Assembly: GCA_035565775.1 (NCBI GenBank)
Contig: DATMRW010000021.1
Location: forward strand, 620,001-684,000
DNA length: 64,000 bases
Direction of reading: 5' to 3'
DNA from: PRO6 sp035565775
Lineage (GTDB): Bacteria > Pseudomonadota > Alphaproteobacteria > Rhizobiales > Xanthobacteraceae
Both the position numbers and the translations under genes were made by a program. Below the pieces are notes generated by a model, which saw nothing but the letters and a program-made list of their open reading frames with translations, ran no database searches and was not told the origin of the DNA. Each line of letters begins with the position of its first letter. Position 1 is the stretch's first letter. This document shows positions 40,836 to 50,808 of this stretch, piece after piece.

Positions 40836-41548
40836 TGAGCGTGCTGCTGACAGTTGAAAATCTCCGCGCCTATTACGGCCAGATCCAGGCGCTGCACGGC
40901 CTCGAATTCGCGCTCGAGGAAGGCAGCGTCACCACTCTGCTCGGCGCTAACGGCGCCGGCAAGACGACGACGCTGCGGGCCATCTGCGGCATGATCCGTG
41001 CGACCGGCGCCATCAAGTTCGACGGCAAGCCGATTTTGGGCAAGAGCACCGAGCACATCGTGCGCCTCGGCATCGCCCACGTTCCGCAGGGGCGCGGCAC
41101 CTTCACCACGATGACCGTCGAGGAAAACCTGCAGCTCGGCGCGATCTCCCGCGGCGACACGCAGAACATCAGCGCCGACATCGAGAGGATGTACAACCAC
41201 TTCCCGGTGCTGAAGGAACGCAGCTCCCAGCAGGCGGGCACGCTGTCCGGCGGCGAGCAGCAGATGCTCGCGGTCGCCCGCGCCCTGATGCTGCGGCCGC
41301 GCCTGATGCTGCTGGACGAGCCCTCGTTCGGCCTCGCCCCGCTGATCGTCAAGGACCTGTTCCAGATCCTCGGCAAGATCAATCGCGAGGACAGAGTCAC
41401 CATCCTCGTGGTCGAGCAGAACGCACAGCTCGCGCTCGAGCTTGCCGAAAAAGCCTATGTGATCGAGACCGGACGCATCGTCATGGCTGGCCCAGCAGTG
41501 GAAATCGCCAGCGACGAGAACGTCCGCCGGTCCTATCTCGGATACTGA
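40835..41548 (+). CDS. ABC transporter ATP-binding protein (LivF type)
   Basis: A 237-residue ATPase. It has GANGAGKTTTLRAICG, LSGGEQQMLAVARALMLRPRLMLLDEPSFGLAP, and the LivF-type VEQNAQLALELAEKAYVIETG C-terminal region. It partners the preceding LivG-type ATPase on the cytoplasmic face of the LivH/LivM-like permeases. Confidence 0.93.
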   Translation: MSVLLTVENLRAYYGQIQALHGLEFALEEGSVTTLLGANGAGKTTTLRAICGMIRATGAIKFDGKPILGKSTEHIVRLGIAHVPQGRGTFTTMTVEENLQLGAISRGDTQNISADIERMYNHFPVLKERSSQQAGTLSGGEQQMLAVARALMLRPRLMLLDEPSFGLAPLIVKDLFQILGKINREDRVTILVVEQNAQLALELAEKAYVIETGRIVMAGPAVEIASDENVRRSYLGY

Positions 41549-41559
41549 GAGGAACAGCG

Positions 41560-42438
41560 ATGGAGCTATTTTGGAATCAGGTCGTTGCGGGCATATCGAC
41601 CGGCGCCATCTACGCCTGCATGGCGCTTGCCATTGTCATGATCTTTCAGGCCATCGACCATCTGAACTTCGCCCAGGGCGAGATGGCGATGTTCTCCACC
41701 TTCATTGCCTGGCAACTGATGCAGTGGGGCGTGCCCTATTGGTGGGCCTTCCTGCTGACGCTGGCGATTTCCTTCGCCGGCGGCATCATCATCGAGCGTT
41801 CGCTGTTCAAGCCGCTCGCGAACGCGCCGATCCTCACCAACGTCGCCGGCTTCATCGCGCTGTTCGCGATCATCAACAGCGTCGCCGGGCTGACATGGGA
41901 CTTTACGGTGAAGCAGTTCCCCTCGCCGTTCGGCTCCTCGCCCTTCCTGGGCAGCCAGCTGCTCAGCACCCATCAGGCGGGCATGATCGGCGTCACCGCC
42001 CTGCTCCTGGTGCTGCTCTATCTGTTCTTCCGCTTCACCCGGATCGGCCTTGCGATGCGGGCGGCGGCGCTGCTGCCTGAATCGGCCCGGCTCGTCGGCA
42101 TCAACACGAGCTGGATGACGGCGCTGGGCTGGGGCATGGCGAGCGCCATCGGCGCGATCGGCGGCATGCTGATCGCCCCGGTCGTGTTCCTCGAGCCGAA
42201 CATGATGGGCGGCGTGCTGCTCTATGGCTTTGCGGCGGCCGTGCTCGGCGGCCTCACCAGCCCGTTCGGCGCGGTGCTCGGCGGCTTCCTGGTCGGCGTC
42301 TTCGAGAACCTCGTCGGCACCTACATTCCGGGCGCCGGCAATGAGCTGAAGCTGCCGATCGCGCTCGCCCTCATCGTTACCGTCCTTGTCTTCAAACCAA
42401 CCGGCCTGTTCGGCCGCGTCGTCGTGCAGCGGGTGTGA
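41560..42438 (+). CDS. ABC transporter permease (LivH type)
   Basis: A 292-residue permease with about eight membrane helices. The N-terminal GISTGAIYACMALAIVMIFQAIDHLNFAQGEMAMF is the LivH hallmark, and GGLTSPFGAVLGGFLVGVFENL is near the C-terminus. It lies 11 nt after livF. Confidence 0.93.
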   Translation: MELFWNQVVAGISTGAIYACMALAIVMIFQAIDHLNFAQGEMAMFSTFIAWQLMQWGVPYWWAFLLTLAISFAGGIIIERSLFKPLANAPILTNVAGFIALFAIINSVAGLTWDFTVKQFPSPFGSSPFLGSQLLSTHQAGMIGVTALLLVLLYLFFRFTRIGLAMRAAALLPESARLVGINTSWMTALGWGMASAIGAIGGMLIAPVVFLEPNMMGGVLLYGFAAAVLGGLTSPFGAVLGGFLVGVFENLVGTYIPGAGNELKLPIALALIVTVLVFKPTGLFGRVVVQRV

Positions 42439-42440
42439 TC

Positions 42441-43472
42441 ATGAGCGCAGTTCAAGACGTCATTACAACCCCCGCTGCCGCAACCGCCGCCGCCCCGGTG
42501 ACGCGGGCGCGCCGGCTGGCACGCTTCAACGCGACCTGGACGGCGATCACGCTGATCGCGCTCATCGTCGCGCCGCTGTTCGTCAAGAACTTCGTCGTCT
42601 TCCAGATGACGATGGTGCTGATCTACGCCCTCGCGGTGCTGGCGCTCAACATCCTCACCGGCGCCAGCGGCCAGTTCTCGCTCGGGCACAGCGCCTTCTT
42701 CGCCATCGGCGCCTATACCTCCGGCATCCTGATGGAGTTCGCCGGGGTCAACTACATCCTCACCCTGCCAGTCGCGGCGCTGATCTGCTTCATCGTCGGC
42801 TTCCTGTTCGGCTTCCCGGCACTGCGGCTCAGCGGCATCTATCTCGCACTCGCCACCTTCGCGCTCGCGGTCGCCATGCCGCAGCTTCTGAAGATCGGCG
42901 CGTTCGAGCACTGGACCGGCGGCGTTCAGGGCCTCGTCATCACCAAGCCCGATGCGCCGTTCGGCCTGCCAATCTCGCAGGACATGTGGCTCTATTACCT
43001 GACGCTGGCGATCACTCTTCTCATCTACGTCGCCGCCGTCAATCTCCTGCGGTCGCGCTCCGGCCGCGCGCTGATGGCGATCCGCGACAACCAGATCGCG
43101 GCGTCAGCCATGGGCGTCGACGTGTCGCTCTACAAGACCCTCGCCTTCGGCATCAGCGCCGGCATCACCGGTGTCGCGGGCGGCCTCGGCGCCATCGCCG
43201 TGCAGTTCGTCGCGCCCGATGGCTACACCTTCCAGCTCGCAATCGCCCTCTTCCTCGGCATGGTGGTCGGCGGCGTCGGCTGGCTTCCCGGCTCGCTCGC
43301 GGGCGCAGCCTTCATCGTCTTCGTTCCCAACATTGCCGAAAGCGTATCCAAGGGCCTCTCGGGCGCCGTGTTCGGCGTCCTGCTGCTCTTCATCATTTTC
43401 CTCGTGCCGCACGGCGCCAGGCAGTTTGCGATCATACTTCAAAATCAGTTCTTGAAATTCAAAAAGACCTAG
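42441..43472 (+). CDS. ABC transporter permease (LivM type)
   Basis: A 343-residue LivM-like permease. It has LNILTGASGQFSLGHSAFFAIGAYTSGIL near the N-terminus and RDNQIAASAMGVDVSLYKTLAFGISAGITGVAGGL as the ATPase-contact loop. ATG at 42441 is used, because it lies just after the livH stop; GTG at 42435 is possible. A 12-nt gap and AGGAGGAA separate it from the binding-protein gene. Confidence 0.93.
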   Translation: MSAVQDVITTPAAATAAAPVTRARRLARFNATWTAITLIALIVAPLFVKNFVVFQMTMVLIYALAVLALNILTGASGQFSLGHSAFFAIGAYTSGILMEFAGVNYILTLPVAALICFIVGFLFGFPALRLSGIYLALATFALAVAMPQLLKIGAFEHWTGGVQGLVITKPDAPFGLPISQDMWLYYLTLAITLLIYVAAVNLLRSRSGRALMAIRDNQIAASAMGVDVSLYKTLAFGISAGITGVAGGLGAIAVQFVAPDGYTFQLAIALFLGMVVGGVGWLPGSLAGAAFIVFVPNIAESVSKGLSGAVFGVLLLFIIFLVPHGARQFAIILQNQFLKFKKT

Positions 43473-43483
43473 AGGAGGAAGCT

Positions 43484-44713
43484 ATGCGTAGGAGACTGAA
43501 TTACGGTTTCGCCGCACTCTCGGCGGCAGCGATTGCTTTGGCCACAACGGGAAGCGCCCTTGCCCAGAAGAAATACGACAGCGGCGCGTCGGACACCGAG
43601 ATCAAGATCGGCAATATCATGCCCTATAGCGGACCTGCCTCCGCCTATGGCGTGATCGGCAAGACCGAAGCCGCCTACTTCAAGATGATCAACGACAAGG
43701 GCGGCGTGAACGGACGCAAGATCAACTTCATCACCTATGACGACGGCTATAGCCCGCCGAAGGCAGTCGAGCAGGCCCGCAAGCTCGTCGAGAGCGATGA
43801 AGTGCTGGTGGTCTTCAACCCGCTGGGAACACCGTCGAACACCGCGATTCAGAAATACATGAACGCGAAGAAGGTGCCGCAGCTCTTCGTCGCGACTGGC
43901 GCGTCGAAGTGGAACGACCCGAAGAACTTCCCGTGGACCATGGGCTGGCAGCCGAGCTATCAGGCAGAAGCCATCATCTACGCCAAGTATCTGCTGAAAG
44001 AAAAGCCGAAGGCGAAAGTCGCAATCCTCTATCAGAACGACGATTTCGGCAAAGACTATCTGGTCGGCTTCAAGAAGGGCCTCGGAGCCAACAACGGCGG
44101 CATGACGCTGATCGAGGAAAGCTACGAGGTTACGGAGCCGAGCATCGACTCCCATATCGTCAAGCTGAAGTCCCTCAACCCCGATGTCCTCCTGCATATC
44201 TCAACGCCGAAATTCGCTGCACAGGGCATCAAGAAGGTCGGCGAATTGGGCTGGAAGCCGCTGCAGATCGTCACCAATGTCAGCATTTCCGTGGGCGCGG
44301 TCATGAGGCCTGCGGGAATCGAGAACTCCCAGGGCGTTCTGTCGGCCTCCTACATCAAGGACGCACTCGATCCGCAGTGGGATAACGACCCCGGAATGAA
44401 GAAATTCCTCGACTTCCTCGAAAAGCACTATCCGGAGGGCAACAAGGTCGACGGATCGACGCTGTTCGGGTACGGCGTCGCCCAGACAATGGTCAAGGTT
44501 CTCGAGATGTGCGGCGACAATCTCACCCGCGAGAACATCATGAAGCAGGCAGCGAGCCTGAAGGACTTTGCGCCTGACACGCTGATCCCCGGCATCAAGC
44601 TGAGCACCAGCGCGACCGACTTTGCGCCGATCTCCCAACTGCAAATGTCCCGCTTCAAGGGCGAGAAGTGGGAGCTGTTCGGCGACATCATCGATGCGGA
44701 AGGCGGCAGCTAA
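43484..44713 (+). CDS. ABC transporter substrate-binding protein (LivK type)
   Basis: A 409-residue periplasmic binding protein with a Sec signal ending ATTGSALAQ (about 1-27). It has the family's IKIGNIMPYSGPASAYGVIGKTEAAYFKMINDKGGVNGRKI motif. The start at 43484 follows a very strong AGGAGGAA. It ends the five-gene transporter operon ahead of a terminator. In Rhodopseudomonas palustris a similar ABC system lies beside pim genes, so dicarboxylates or fatty acids are plausible ligands. Confidence 0.92.
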   Translation: MRRRLNYGFAALSAAAIALATTGSALAQKKYDSGASDTEIKIGNIMPYSGPASAYGVIGKTEAAYFKMINDKGGVNGRKINFITYDDGYSPPKAVEQARKLVESDEVLVVFNPLGTPSNTAIQKYMNAKKVPQLFVATGASKWNDPKNFPWTMGWQPSYQAEAIIYAKYLLKEKPKAKVAILYQNDDFGKDYLVGFKKGLGANNGGMTLIEESYEVTEPSIDSHIVKLKSLNPDVLLHISTPKFAAQGIKKVGELGWKPLQIVTNVSISVGAVMRPAGIENSQGVLSASYIKDALDPQWDNDPGMKKFLDFLEKHYPEGNKVDGSTLFGYGVAQTMVKVLEMCGDNLTRENIMKQAASLKDFAPDTLIPGIKLSTSATDFAPISQLQMSRFKGEKWELFGDIIDAEGGS

Positions 44714-44751
44714 GCCTCTCGCTGAATACCCGCCGACCTGATCGGCCGCAA

Positions 44752-44782
44752 AGCCCCGGCGACATCCTCGCCAGGGCTTTTT
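44752..44782 (+). terminator. Rho-independent terminator after the first ABC operon
   Basis: AGCCC-C-GGCGA pairs with TCGCC-A-GGGCT (one C/A mismatch) around CATCC and is followed by TTTTT. It lies 39 nt after the binding-protein stop. Confidence 0.8.
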
Positions 44783-44934
44783 GCTGTGTCCACGGATCTT
44801 GCGCGGCTAGTTGAGATGAGGCGAGACAAACGCGGCGGCCTCAACGATACTCGCCGGCACCTTCGCAGGCCGGCGTAATGTTCGCCCGGCCGCAACGCCA
44901 AAAATTCACAAGCCGCCGCATCCGGTATCCCGCA

Positions 44935-46248
44935 ATGCCAGACACGACAACGCCCGCTTCCCATTCCGATCGCCGCGCCTTCCTCCGCCGGGTCTTTGAC
45001 GCCGCGGTGGCGCGCGCACATCCCGATGTTGCGCTCGCGGACCATCTGCCGCAGCCGCCGAAGGGGCGGATCATCGTGCTCGCGGCGGGCAAGGGCGCGG
45101 CCGCGATGGCCGTCGCCGCGGAGCGCTACTATCTCGACGAACTCAAGCTCGCGCCGGAGCGGCTCAGCGGCCTTGCGACGACGCGGCACGGCTACGGCCT
45201 GCCGACGCGGCGGATCGCGGTGATCGAGGCCGGCCATCCGGTGCCGGACGAGGCCGGGCTCAAGGCCGCCGACGAAACCCTGCGCCTTGCCGAGGGCGCC
45301 GGCGCCGACGACCTCGTGCTGGTGCTGCTCACGGGCGGCGGCTCGGCCAACTGGATCGCGCCGGTGGACGGCATCACCTTTGCCCAAAAGCAGCAGCTCA
45401 ACAAGGCGCTGCTGCGCTCGGGCGCGCCGATCGGCGAGGTCAACACCGTGCGCAAGCATCTGTCGCGCATCAAGGGCGGCCGGCTCGCCCGCGCGGCGGC
45501 GCCGGCCAGCATCGTCACGCTGGCGATTTCCGACGTGCCGCGCGACGAGCCGTCCGCGATTGCCTCCGGCCCGACGGTCCCCGACCCGACGACGCTCGCC
45601 GATGCCCGCGCGCTGATTGCGCGCTACGGCCTCAGCGTCGACGACGCCGTCCTGCGTGCGCTCAAGGATGCGGCGAACGAAACCGCCAAGGACGACGACC
45701 CCGCCTTCGCGCGCGCGCGGTTCGCGATCATCGCGCGGCCGCACGATGCGCTGGCTGCCGCAATCGCAGTCGTCAGGGAGGCGGGCTATGAGGTGATCGA
45801 TCTCGGCTCGGACCTCGAGGGCGAGGCGCGCGAGATTGCGGCCGCCCATGCGCAGATCGCGCGGCAGGCGCTGCGCGACCGCCGCCGCGTCGCGATCATC
45901 TCCGGCGGCGAACTCACCGTCACCGTTACCGGCAATGGCCATGGCGGCCCCAATCAGGAATATGCGCTGTCGCTGGCCGCGCACCTGTCGGACCTGCCCG
46001 CAGTCGCCGCACTCGCCGCCGATACCGACGGCGCCGACGGCGGCGCAGGCGCGCCGACCGATCCCGCCGGCGCGATCATCGACGAGGCGACCTTCGCCGC
46101 GATGCGCGCGCAAAAACTCGATGCCGCGGCCTATCTCACCGACAACGACGCGACCGGCTTTTTCGCGAAAACCGGCGACCTTCTGATCACCGGCCCGACC
46201 CGCACCAATGTCAACGACATCCGGGTCATCCTGGTGGATCCCGCCTGA
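44935..46248 (+). CDS. Glycerate 2-kinase (MOFRL/GckA-TtuD family)
   Basis: A 437-residue kinase of the glycerate 2-kinase type. It has a DUF4147-like N-terminal part (GRIIVLAAGKGAAAMAVAAERYY, LLTGGGSANWIAP, REVNTVRKHLSRIKGGRLA-like EVNTVRKHLSRIKGGRLA) and a C-terminal MOFRL part (ISGGELTVTVTGNGHGGPNQEYAL, AADTDGADG). The ATG at 44935 is preferred to one at 44878. It stands alone between the two transporter clusters. It phosphorylates D-glycerate for entry to central metabolism. Confidence 0.92.
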   Translation: MPDTTTPASHSDRRAFLRRVFDAAVARAHPDVALADHLPQPPKGRIIVLAAGKGAAAMAVAAERYYLDELKLAPERLSGLATTRHGYGLPTRRIAVIEAGHPVPDEAGLKAADETLRLAEGAGADDLVLVLLTGGGSANWIAPVDGITFAQKQQLNKALLRSGAPIGEVNTVRKHLSRIKGGRLARAAAPASIVTLAISDVPRDEPSAIASGPTVPDPTTLADARALIARYGLSVDDAVLRALKDAANETAKDDDPAFARARFAIIARPHDALAAAIAVVREAGYEVIDLGSDLEGEAREIAAAHAQIARQALRDRRRVAIISGGELTVTVTGNGHGGPNQEYALSLAAHLSDLPAVAALAADTDGADGGAGAPTDPAGAIIDEATFAAMRAQKLDAAAYLTDNDATGFFAKTGDLLITGPTRTNVNDIRVILVDPA

Positions 46249-46977
46249 TCAGAACTCGCGGGCGATCATCGCGAGCATCCGCAGCAAGGCAGCGCGGTCG
46301 CCGGAGCCCAGCAGCTCGCTCAGCCGCGCCTCGTGCTTGTCGGCGACGATCTTCTTGGCCTTGGCCAAAATCTCGCGGCCGCTGTCGGTCAAGAGCAGCA
46401 CGTGCGAGCGGCGGTCGTTCTGCGAGCGCGTGCGCTGGCACAGGCCGCGCCCTTCGAGCACATCGAGCATCGCGACGAAATTCGGCCGCTGAATGCCAAG
46501 CGTGTTGGCGATCTCGGTCTGATTCCGGCCGGGATTATTGTCGAGCAGCAGCAGCACGGAAAATTGCGCCGGCGTCAGATGCAACGAGGAGACGCAGCGC
46601 AAAAAGTCGTCGAACACACGAAGCTGCGCCCGCTTGAGCGAATAGCCGAGCAGCTCGGACAACTCGCCAAGCTCGATCGGATCGCTACCGACCACCGGCT
46701 TTATTGTTTTGGTCTTGGCTTTAGCTTTGACAGGCGGCGCCTTGGCCGCCGCCGTTTTCTTCACCGCCGTTCTGCTCACCGCGCCCCCAAATTTTCCGTC
46801 CCCAAGATTTTTCCGCCTTGCCGGCTTGCTCGTCTCGCCCCTGGCAGGGTTTGTTCTTTCTTGCGCCTTGCGAGTTCCGCTGTCACGCGCCTGCGTTGCA
46901 GTATAGCGCTCTTTGCGCGAACTTTTCTCCGTCGCCGTTTCCTTTTGCGCCGGCTGCCCGTCATTGGAATGAGACAT
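46249..46977 (-). CDS. couR: MarR-family regulator, CouR-like, with long basic N-terminal tail
   Basis: A 242-residue MarR protein whose MarR domain starts near residue 98 (IELGELSELLGYSLKRAQLRVF). The winged helix region has LTPAQFSVLLLLDNNPGRNQTEIANTLGIQRPNFVAMLDVLEGRGLCQR and DRRSHVLLLTDSG. The first ~97 residues are low-complexity and rich in Lys, Ala, Thr and Pro, with a histone-H1-like KKTAAAKAPPVKAKAKTK. ATG 46977 is used; TTG 47028 would put the start almost on the operator. Position beside the CouPSTU-type transporter matches R. palustris CouR, which responds to p-coumaroyl-CoA. The symbol rests on context. Confidence 0.8.
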   Translation of the reverse strand: MSHSNDGQPAQKETATEKSSRKERYTATQARDSGTRKAQERTNPARGETSKPARRKNLGDGKFGGAVSRTAVKKTAAAKAPPVKAKAKTKTIKPVVGSDPIELGELSELLGYSLKRAQLRVFDDFLRCVSSLHLTPAQFSVLLLLDNNPGRNQTEIANTLGIQRPNFVAMLDVLEGRGLCQRTRSQNDRRSHVLLLTDSGREILAKAKKIVADKHEARLSELLGSGDRAALLRMLAMIAREF

Positions 46978-47038
46978 CACGCGAAACCCGTTGCGATCTC
47001 GGCTATGATAGCCAAAACTGCCTGACAAGCAGCTTGAG

Positions 47039-47060
47039 ATTATACTCGATAATCGTTATC
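47039..47060. promoter_or_regulatory. Candidate CouR operator 1 (couR/ABC divergent promoter)
   Basis: ATTAT-ACTCG-ATAAT at 47039-47053 (a 17-bp dyad with the flanking G and C) overlaps a second dyad, GATAA-TCG-TTATC, at 47048-47060. It lies 62 nt upstream of couR and about 83 nt upstream of the ABC permease start. The same RTTAT-N5-ATAAT pattern recurs upstream of couA and tarP/pobA. Confidence 0.65.
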
Positions 47061-47088
47061 TTTTATACCAAATAGAACCGACGAATTT

Positions 47089-47113
47089 CGCCAAGGCAAA
47101 AAACCGCCTGGCG
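47089..47113. promoter_or_regulatory. Inverted repeat in the leader of the cou ABC operon
   Basis: CGCCA-A-GGC and GCC-TGGCG form an 8-bp stem with one bulged A around AAAAAACC, 30 nt upstream of the permease start. It could be a leader hairpin in the ABC mRNA. Confidence 0.35.
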
Positions 47114-47142
47114 ATGCCGCGGCATGAGGGGGGCGCCCGGTC

Positions 47143-48183
47143 TTGAACTCCACCATACTGATGTTCCTGTTGCAGGACGGGATCACCAATGGCGCGATCT
47201 ACGCACTTTTGGGACTGGCGCTCGTCCTTGTCTTTGCGGTGACCCGAGTCATCCTGATACCGCAGGGTGAGTTCGTGACCTATGGCGCGCTGACCTATGC
47301 GGCGCTCGCATCCGGTAAATTCCCGGAGACTGCCAAGCTGGCGGTGGCCATGGGCGTCGTCTCATTCGTGTTCGACCTCGTGAGCACGCGGCGCAGCTTC
47401 CACCTGCCGCGCACGCTGCGCTCCCTCGCCGTCAACATCGTCCTGCCGGTCGCCGTGCTCGCTGTCGCGATGATCTTCGCCGGCCGCAAGAACCCTGTGA
47501 TCGTCGACATCACCATCGCGATCCTGATCGTCGCCTGCATCGGGCTTTACCTCTATCGCATCGTGTACCAGCCGATCGCCCATGCCTCGGTGCTGACGCT
47601 GCTGATCGCCTCTGTCGGCGCGCATCTCGCCCTGCAGGGCTTTGCGCTGGTGTTCTTCGGCGCCGAGGGCCTGCGCGGCCCGGCGATCTCCGACGCCAGC
47701 TTCGCGCTCGGCGGCCTCACCTTCACCGGCCAGAGCATCGGCGTCTATCTGATCACGATCATGCTGATCGTCGCCCTGTGGCTGTTCTTTGGCTACACGC
47801 TGTTCGGCCGCGCCCTGCGCGCCACCGCCGTCAACCGGCTCGGCGCGCGGCTGGTCGGCATCCGCACCTCGCTCTCCGGCCGCCTCGCCTTCCTGCTGGC
47901 GGCGGTGATCGGCGCGATTTCCGGCATCTTGATCGTTCCAATCACCACGCTCTACTACGACACCGGCTTCATCATCGGCCTCAAGGGCTTTGTCGTGGCG
48001 ATCATCGGCGGCCTCGTGAGCTATCCGATCACCGCCGCCGCCGCGATCATGGTCGGCATCGTCGAAGCCTTCTCATCGTTCTACGCCAGCAACTACAAGG
48101 AGGTGATCGTCTTCACCCTGATCCTTCCCATCCTCATCATGCGGTCGCTGGCCGCGCCCGAGGTCGAAGAGGAACAGGACTGA
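47143..48183 (+). CDS. Hydroxycinnamate ABC transporter permease (LivH type, CouPSTU-like)
   Basis: A 346-residue permease with the LivH N-terminal hallmark (LLQDGITNGAIYALLGLALVLVFAVTRVILIPQGEF). It has a membrane insert of about residues 80-130 not seen in the other LivH copy of this window. The TTG start at 47143 follows GAGGGGGG with 9-nt spacing. Position facing couR matches one membrane subunit of CouPSTU, which imports p-coumarate-type acids in R. palustris. Confidence 0.88.
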   Translation: MNSTILMFLLQDGITNGAIYALLGLALVLVFAVTRVILIPQGEFVTYGALTYAALASGKFPETAKLAVAMGVVSFVFDLVSTRRSFHLPRTLRSLAVNIVLPVAVLAVAMIFAGRKNPVIVDITIAILIVACIGLYLYRIVYQPIAHASVLTLLIASVGAHLALQGFALVFFGAEGLRGPAISDASFALGGLTFTGQSIGVYLITIMLIVALWLFFGYTLFGRALRATAVNRLGARLVGIRTSLSGRLAFLLAAVIGAISGILIVPITTLYYDTGFIIGLKGFVVAIIGGLVSYPITAAAAIMVGIVEAFSSFYASNYKEVIVFTLILPILIMRSLAAPEVEEEQD

Positions 48184-48188
48184 CCGTG

Positions 48189-49954
48189 ATGACGAACCGT
48201 TTGCCCCTGATCATTTTCGCACTGGTGATGGCTGCCATCCCCTTCGTGCCGAACATCCCGCCGTTCTGGATCGTGCTCCTGAACAATATCGGCCTCGCCG
48301 CGCTGGTGGCGATGGGCCTCGTGCTGCTCACCGGCGTCGGCGGCCTCACCTCCTTCGGCCAGGCGGCGTTCTGCGGCTTCGGCGCCTACACCACCGCCGT
48401 GCTGACCACCGCCTACGGCTTCTCGCCGTGGGTCACGCTGCCGCTGTCGCTGCTGGTCAGCGGTGCCGCCGCCGTCATGCTCGGGCTGATGACCGTGCGG
48501 CTCTCCGGCCACTATCTGCCGCTCGGCACGCTGGCCTGGGGCCTCGCGCTCTACTACCTCTTCAGCAAGCTGGAGTTTTTGGGCCGCAACGACGGCATCG
48601 CCAGCATTCCGCCGCTGACGATCGGCTCCTACCGCATGCTGAGCCCGGATGCGATCTACTTCGCGATCTGGATCGCGGTCATCATCGCCGCCATCCTGAC
48701 GATGAACCTGCTCGACTCGCGCACCGGCCGCGCCATCCGCGCCCTGCGGCGCGGGCATATCGCGGCGGAAGCCTTCGGCGTGCAGACCGCGCGCGCCAAG
48801 CTGCTGGTGTTCATCTACGCCGCGGTGCTCGCCGGCCTCTCCGGCTGGCTCTATGCGCACTTCCAGCGCACCGTGAACCCGACCCCGTTCGGCCTGCTCG
48901 CCAGCATGGAATATCTGTTCATCGCCGTGGTCGGCGGCGCGGGCCATGTCTGGGGCGCGGTGCTTGGTGCCGCCGTCGTCGTCATTCTCAAGGAATTCTT
49001 GCAGAATGCCGTGCCGGCGATCTTCAACGTGCAGGCGCAGTTCGAGACCATCGTGTTCGGCATCATGCTGTTCGTGCTGCTGCAGGTCGCGCCGACCGGC
49101 ATGTGGCCGCGGGTGATGGCACTGCTGCCGCAGCGGCGCACCGGCGAGACGCCGGTGACGAACGATCCGCTGCCGCCGCGCGAGCACATCGCGCCGGCCT
49201 CGCAGGTGCTGCTCAAGATCGACACCGCGCGGAAGGAGTTCGGCGGCGTGGTCGCCGTCAACAACGTCAGCTTCGAGGTGCGCACCAACGAGATCGTGGC
49301 GCTGATCGGCCCCAACGGTGCCGGCAAGAGCACGACCTTCAACCTCGTCACCGGCGTTCTCGGCGCAACCTCCGGCCACATCTCGCTGCTCGACAAGAAC
49401 ATCGACGGCGCACGGCCCCAGGAGATCGTCAAGCTCGGCCTCGCCCGCACCTTCCAGCACGTCAAGCTCGTGCCGGACATGACCGTGCTGGAGAACGTCG
49501 CGATCGGCGCGCATCTGCGCGGCCATTGCGGCCCCGTCACCAGCATGCTCCGCCTCGACCGCGCCGACGAGGCCCGCATCCTCGCCGAAGCCGCCAAGCA
49601 GATCGAGCGCGTCGGGCTCGGCAGCCAGATGCACCATCTCGCCAGCAGCCTGTCGCTCGGCCAGCAGCGCATCGTCGAGATCGCCCGCGCGCTTTGCGTC
49701 GACCCGATCCTGCTGCTGCTCGACGAGCCGGCGGCGGGCCTGCGCCACATGGAAAAGCAGAAGCTCGGCGAACTTTTGCGGCAACTGCGCGACGGCGGCG
49801 TCTCGGTGCTGCTCGTCGAACACGACATGGGCTTTGTGATGGATCTCGCCGACCGCATCGTGGTGCTCGACTTCGGCACCCGCATCGCCGAAGGCACCCC
49901 GGCGGAGATCAAGCGCAACCCCGATGTGATCAAGGCCTATCTCGGAGGCACGGC

Positions 49955-49958
<4 letters not shown>
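48189..49958 (+). CDS. Fused ABC permease-ATPase (LivM-LivG, CouPSTU-like)
   Basis: A 589-residue fusion. The LivM permease part (about 1-320) has LTGVGGLTSFGQAAFCGFGAYTTAVL and GRAIRALRRGHIAAEAFGVQTARAKLLVFIYAAVLAGLSGWLYAHF. The LivG ATPase part (about 340-589) has GPNGAGKST, SLGQQRIVEIARALCVDPILLLLDEPAAGLRH. ATG 48189 is used; GTG 48186 is alternative. Fusion of two usual subunits leaves a four-gene system, which fits the four names CouP, S, T and U. Its stop overlaps the next ATG by 4 nt. Confidence 0.9.
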
Positions 49959-50689
<731 letters not shown>

Positions 50690-50712
50690 GCCGCGCTGCA
50701 GAATTGGAGCAA

Positions 50713-50745
50713 CAAAAAAGGCCGGGAAACATCCCGGCCTTTTTC
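50713..50745. terminator. Bidirectional terminator between the ABC ATPase and CouP genes
   Basis: AAAAAAGGCCGGGA-AACA-TCCCGGCCTTTTT gives a perfect stem with A and T tracts, so it ends transcripts on both strands. It separates the plus-strand ABC genes from the minus-strand couA-couB-SDR-couP operon. Confidence 0.9.
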
Positions 50746-50774
50746 ATTTCGACTTTATGCTTGCCGTAAGGCAG

Positions 50775-50799
50775 AGGCGGCTGCGCGAAGCAGCCGCCT
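50775..50799 (-). other. Second hairpin downstream of couP
   Basis: AGGCGGCTGC-GCGAA-GCAGCCGCCT is a perfect 10-bp stem 10 nt after the couP stop. It has no T tract of its own, so it may be a stabiliser just before the terminator. Confidence 0.6.
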
Positions 50800-50808
50800 T
50801 ACCAAAAA

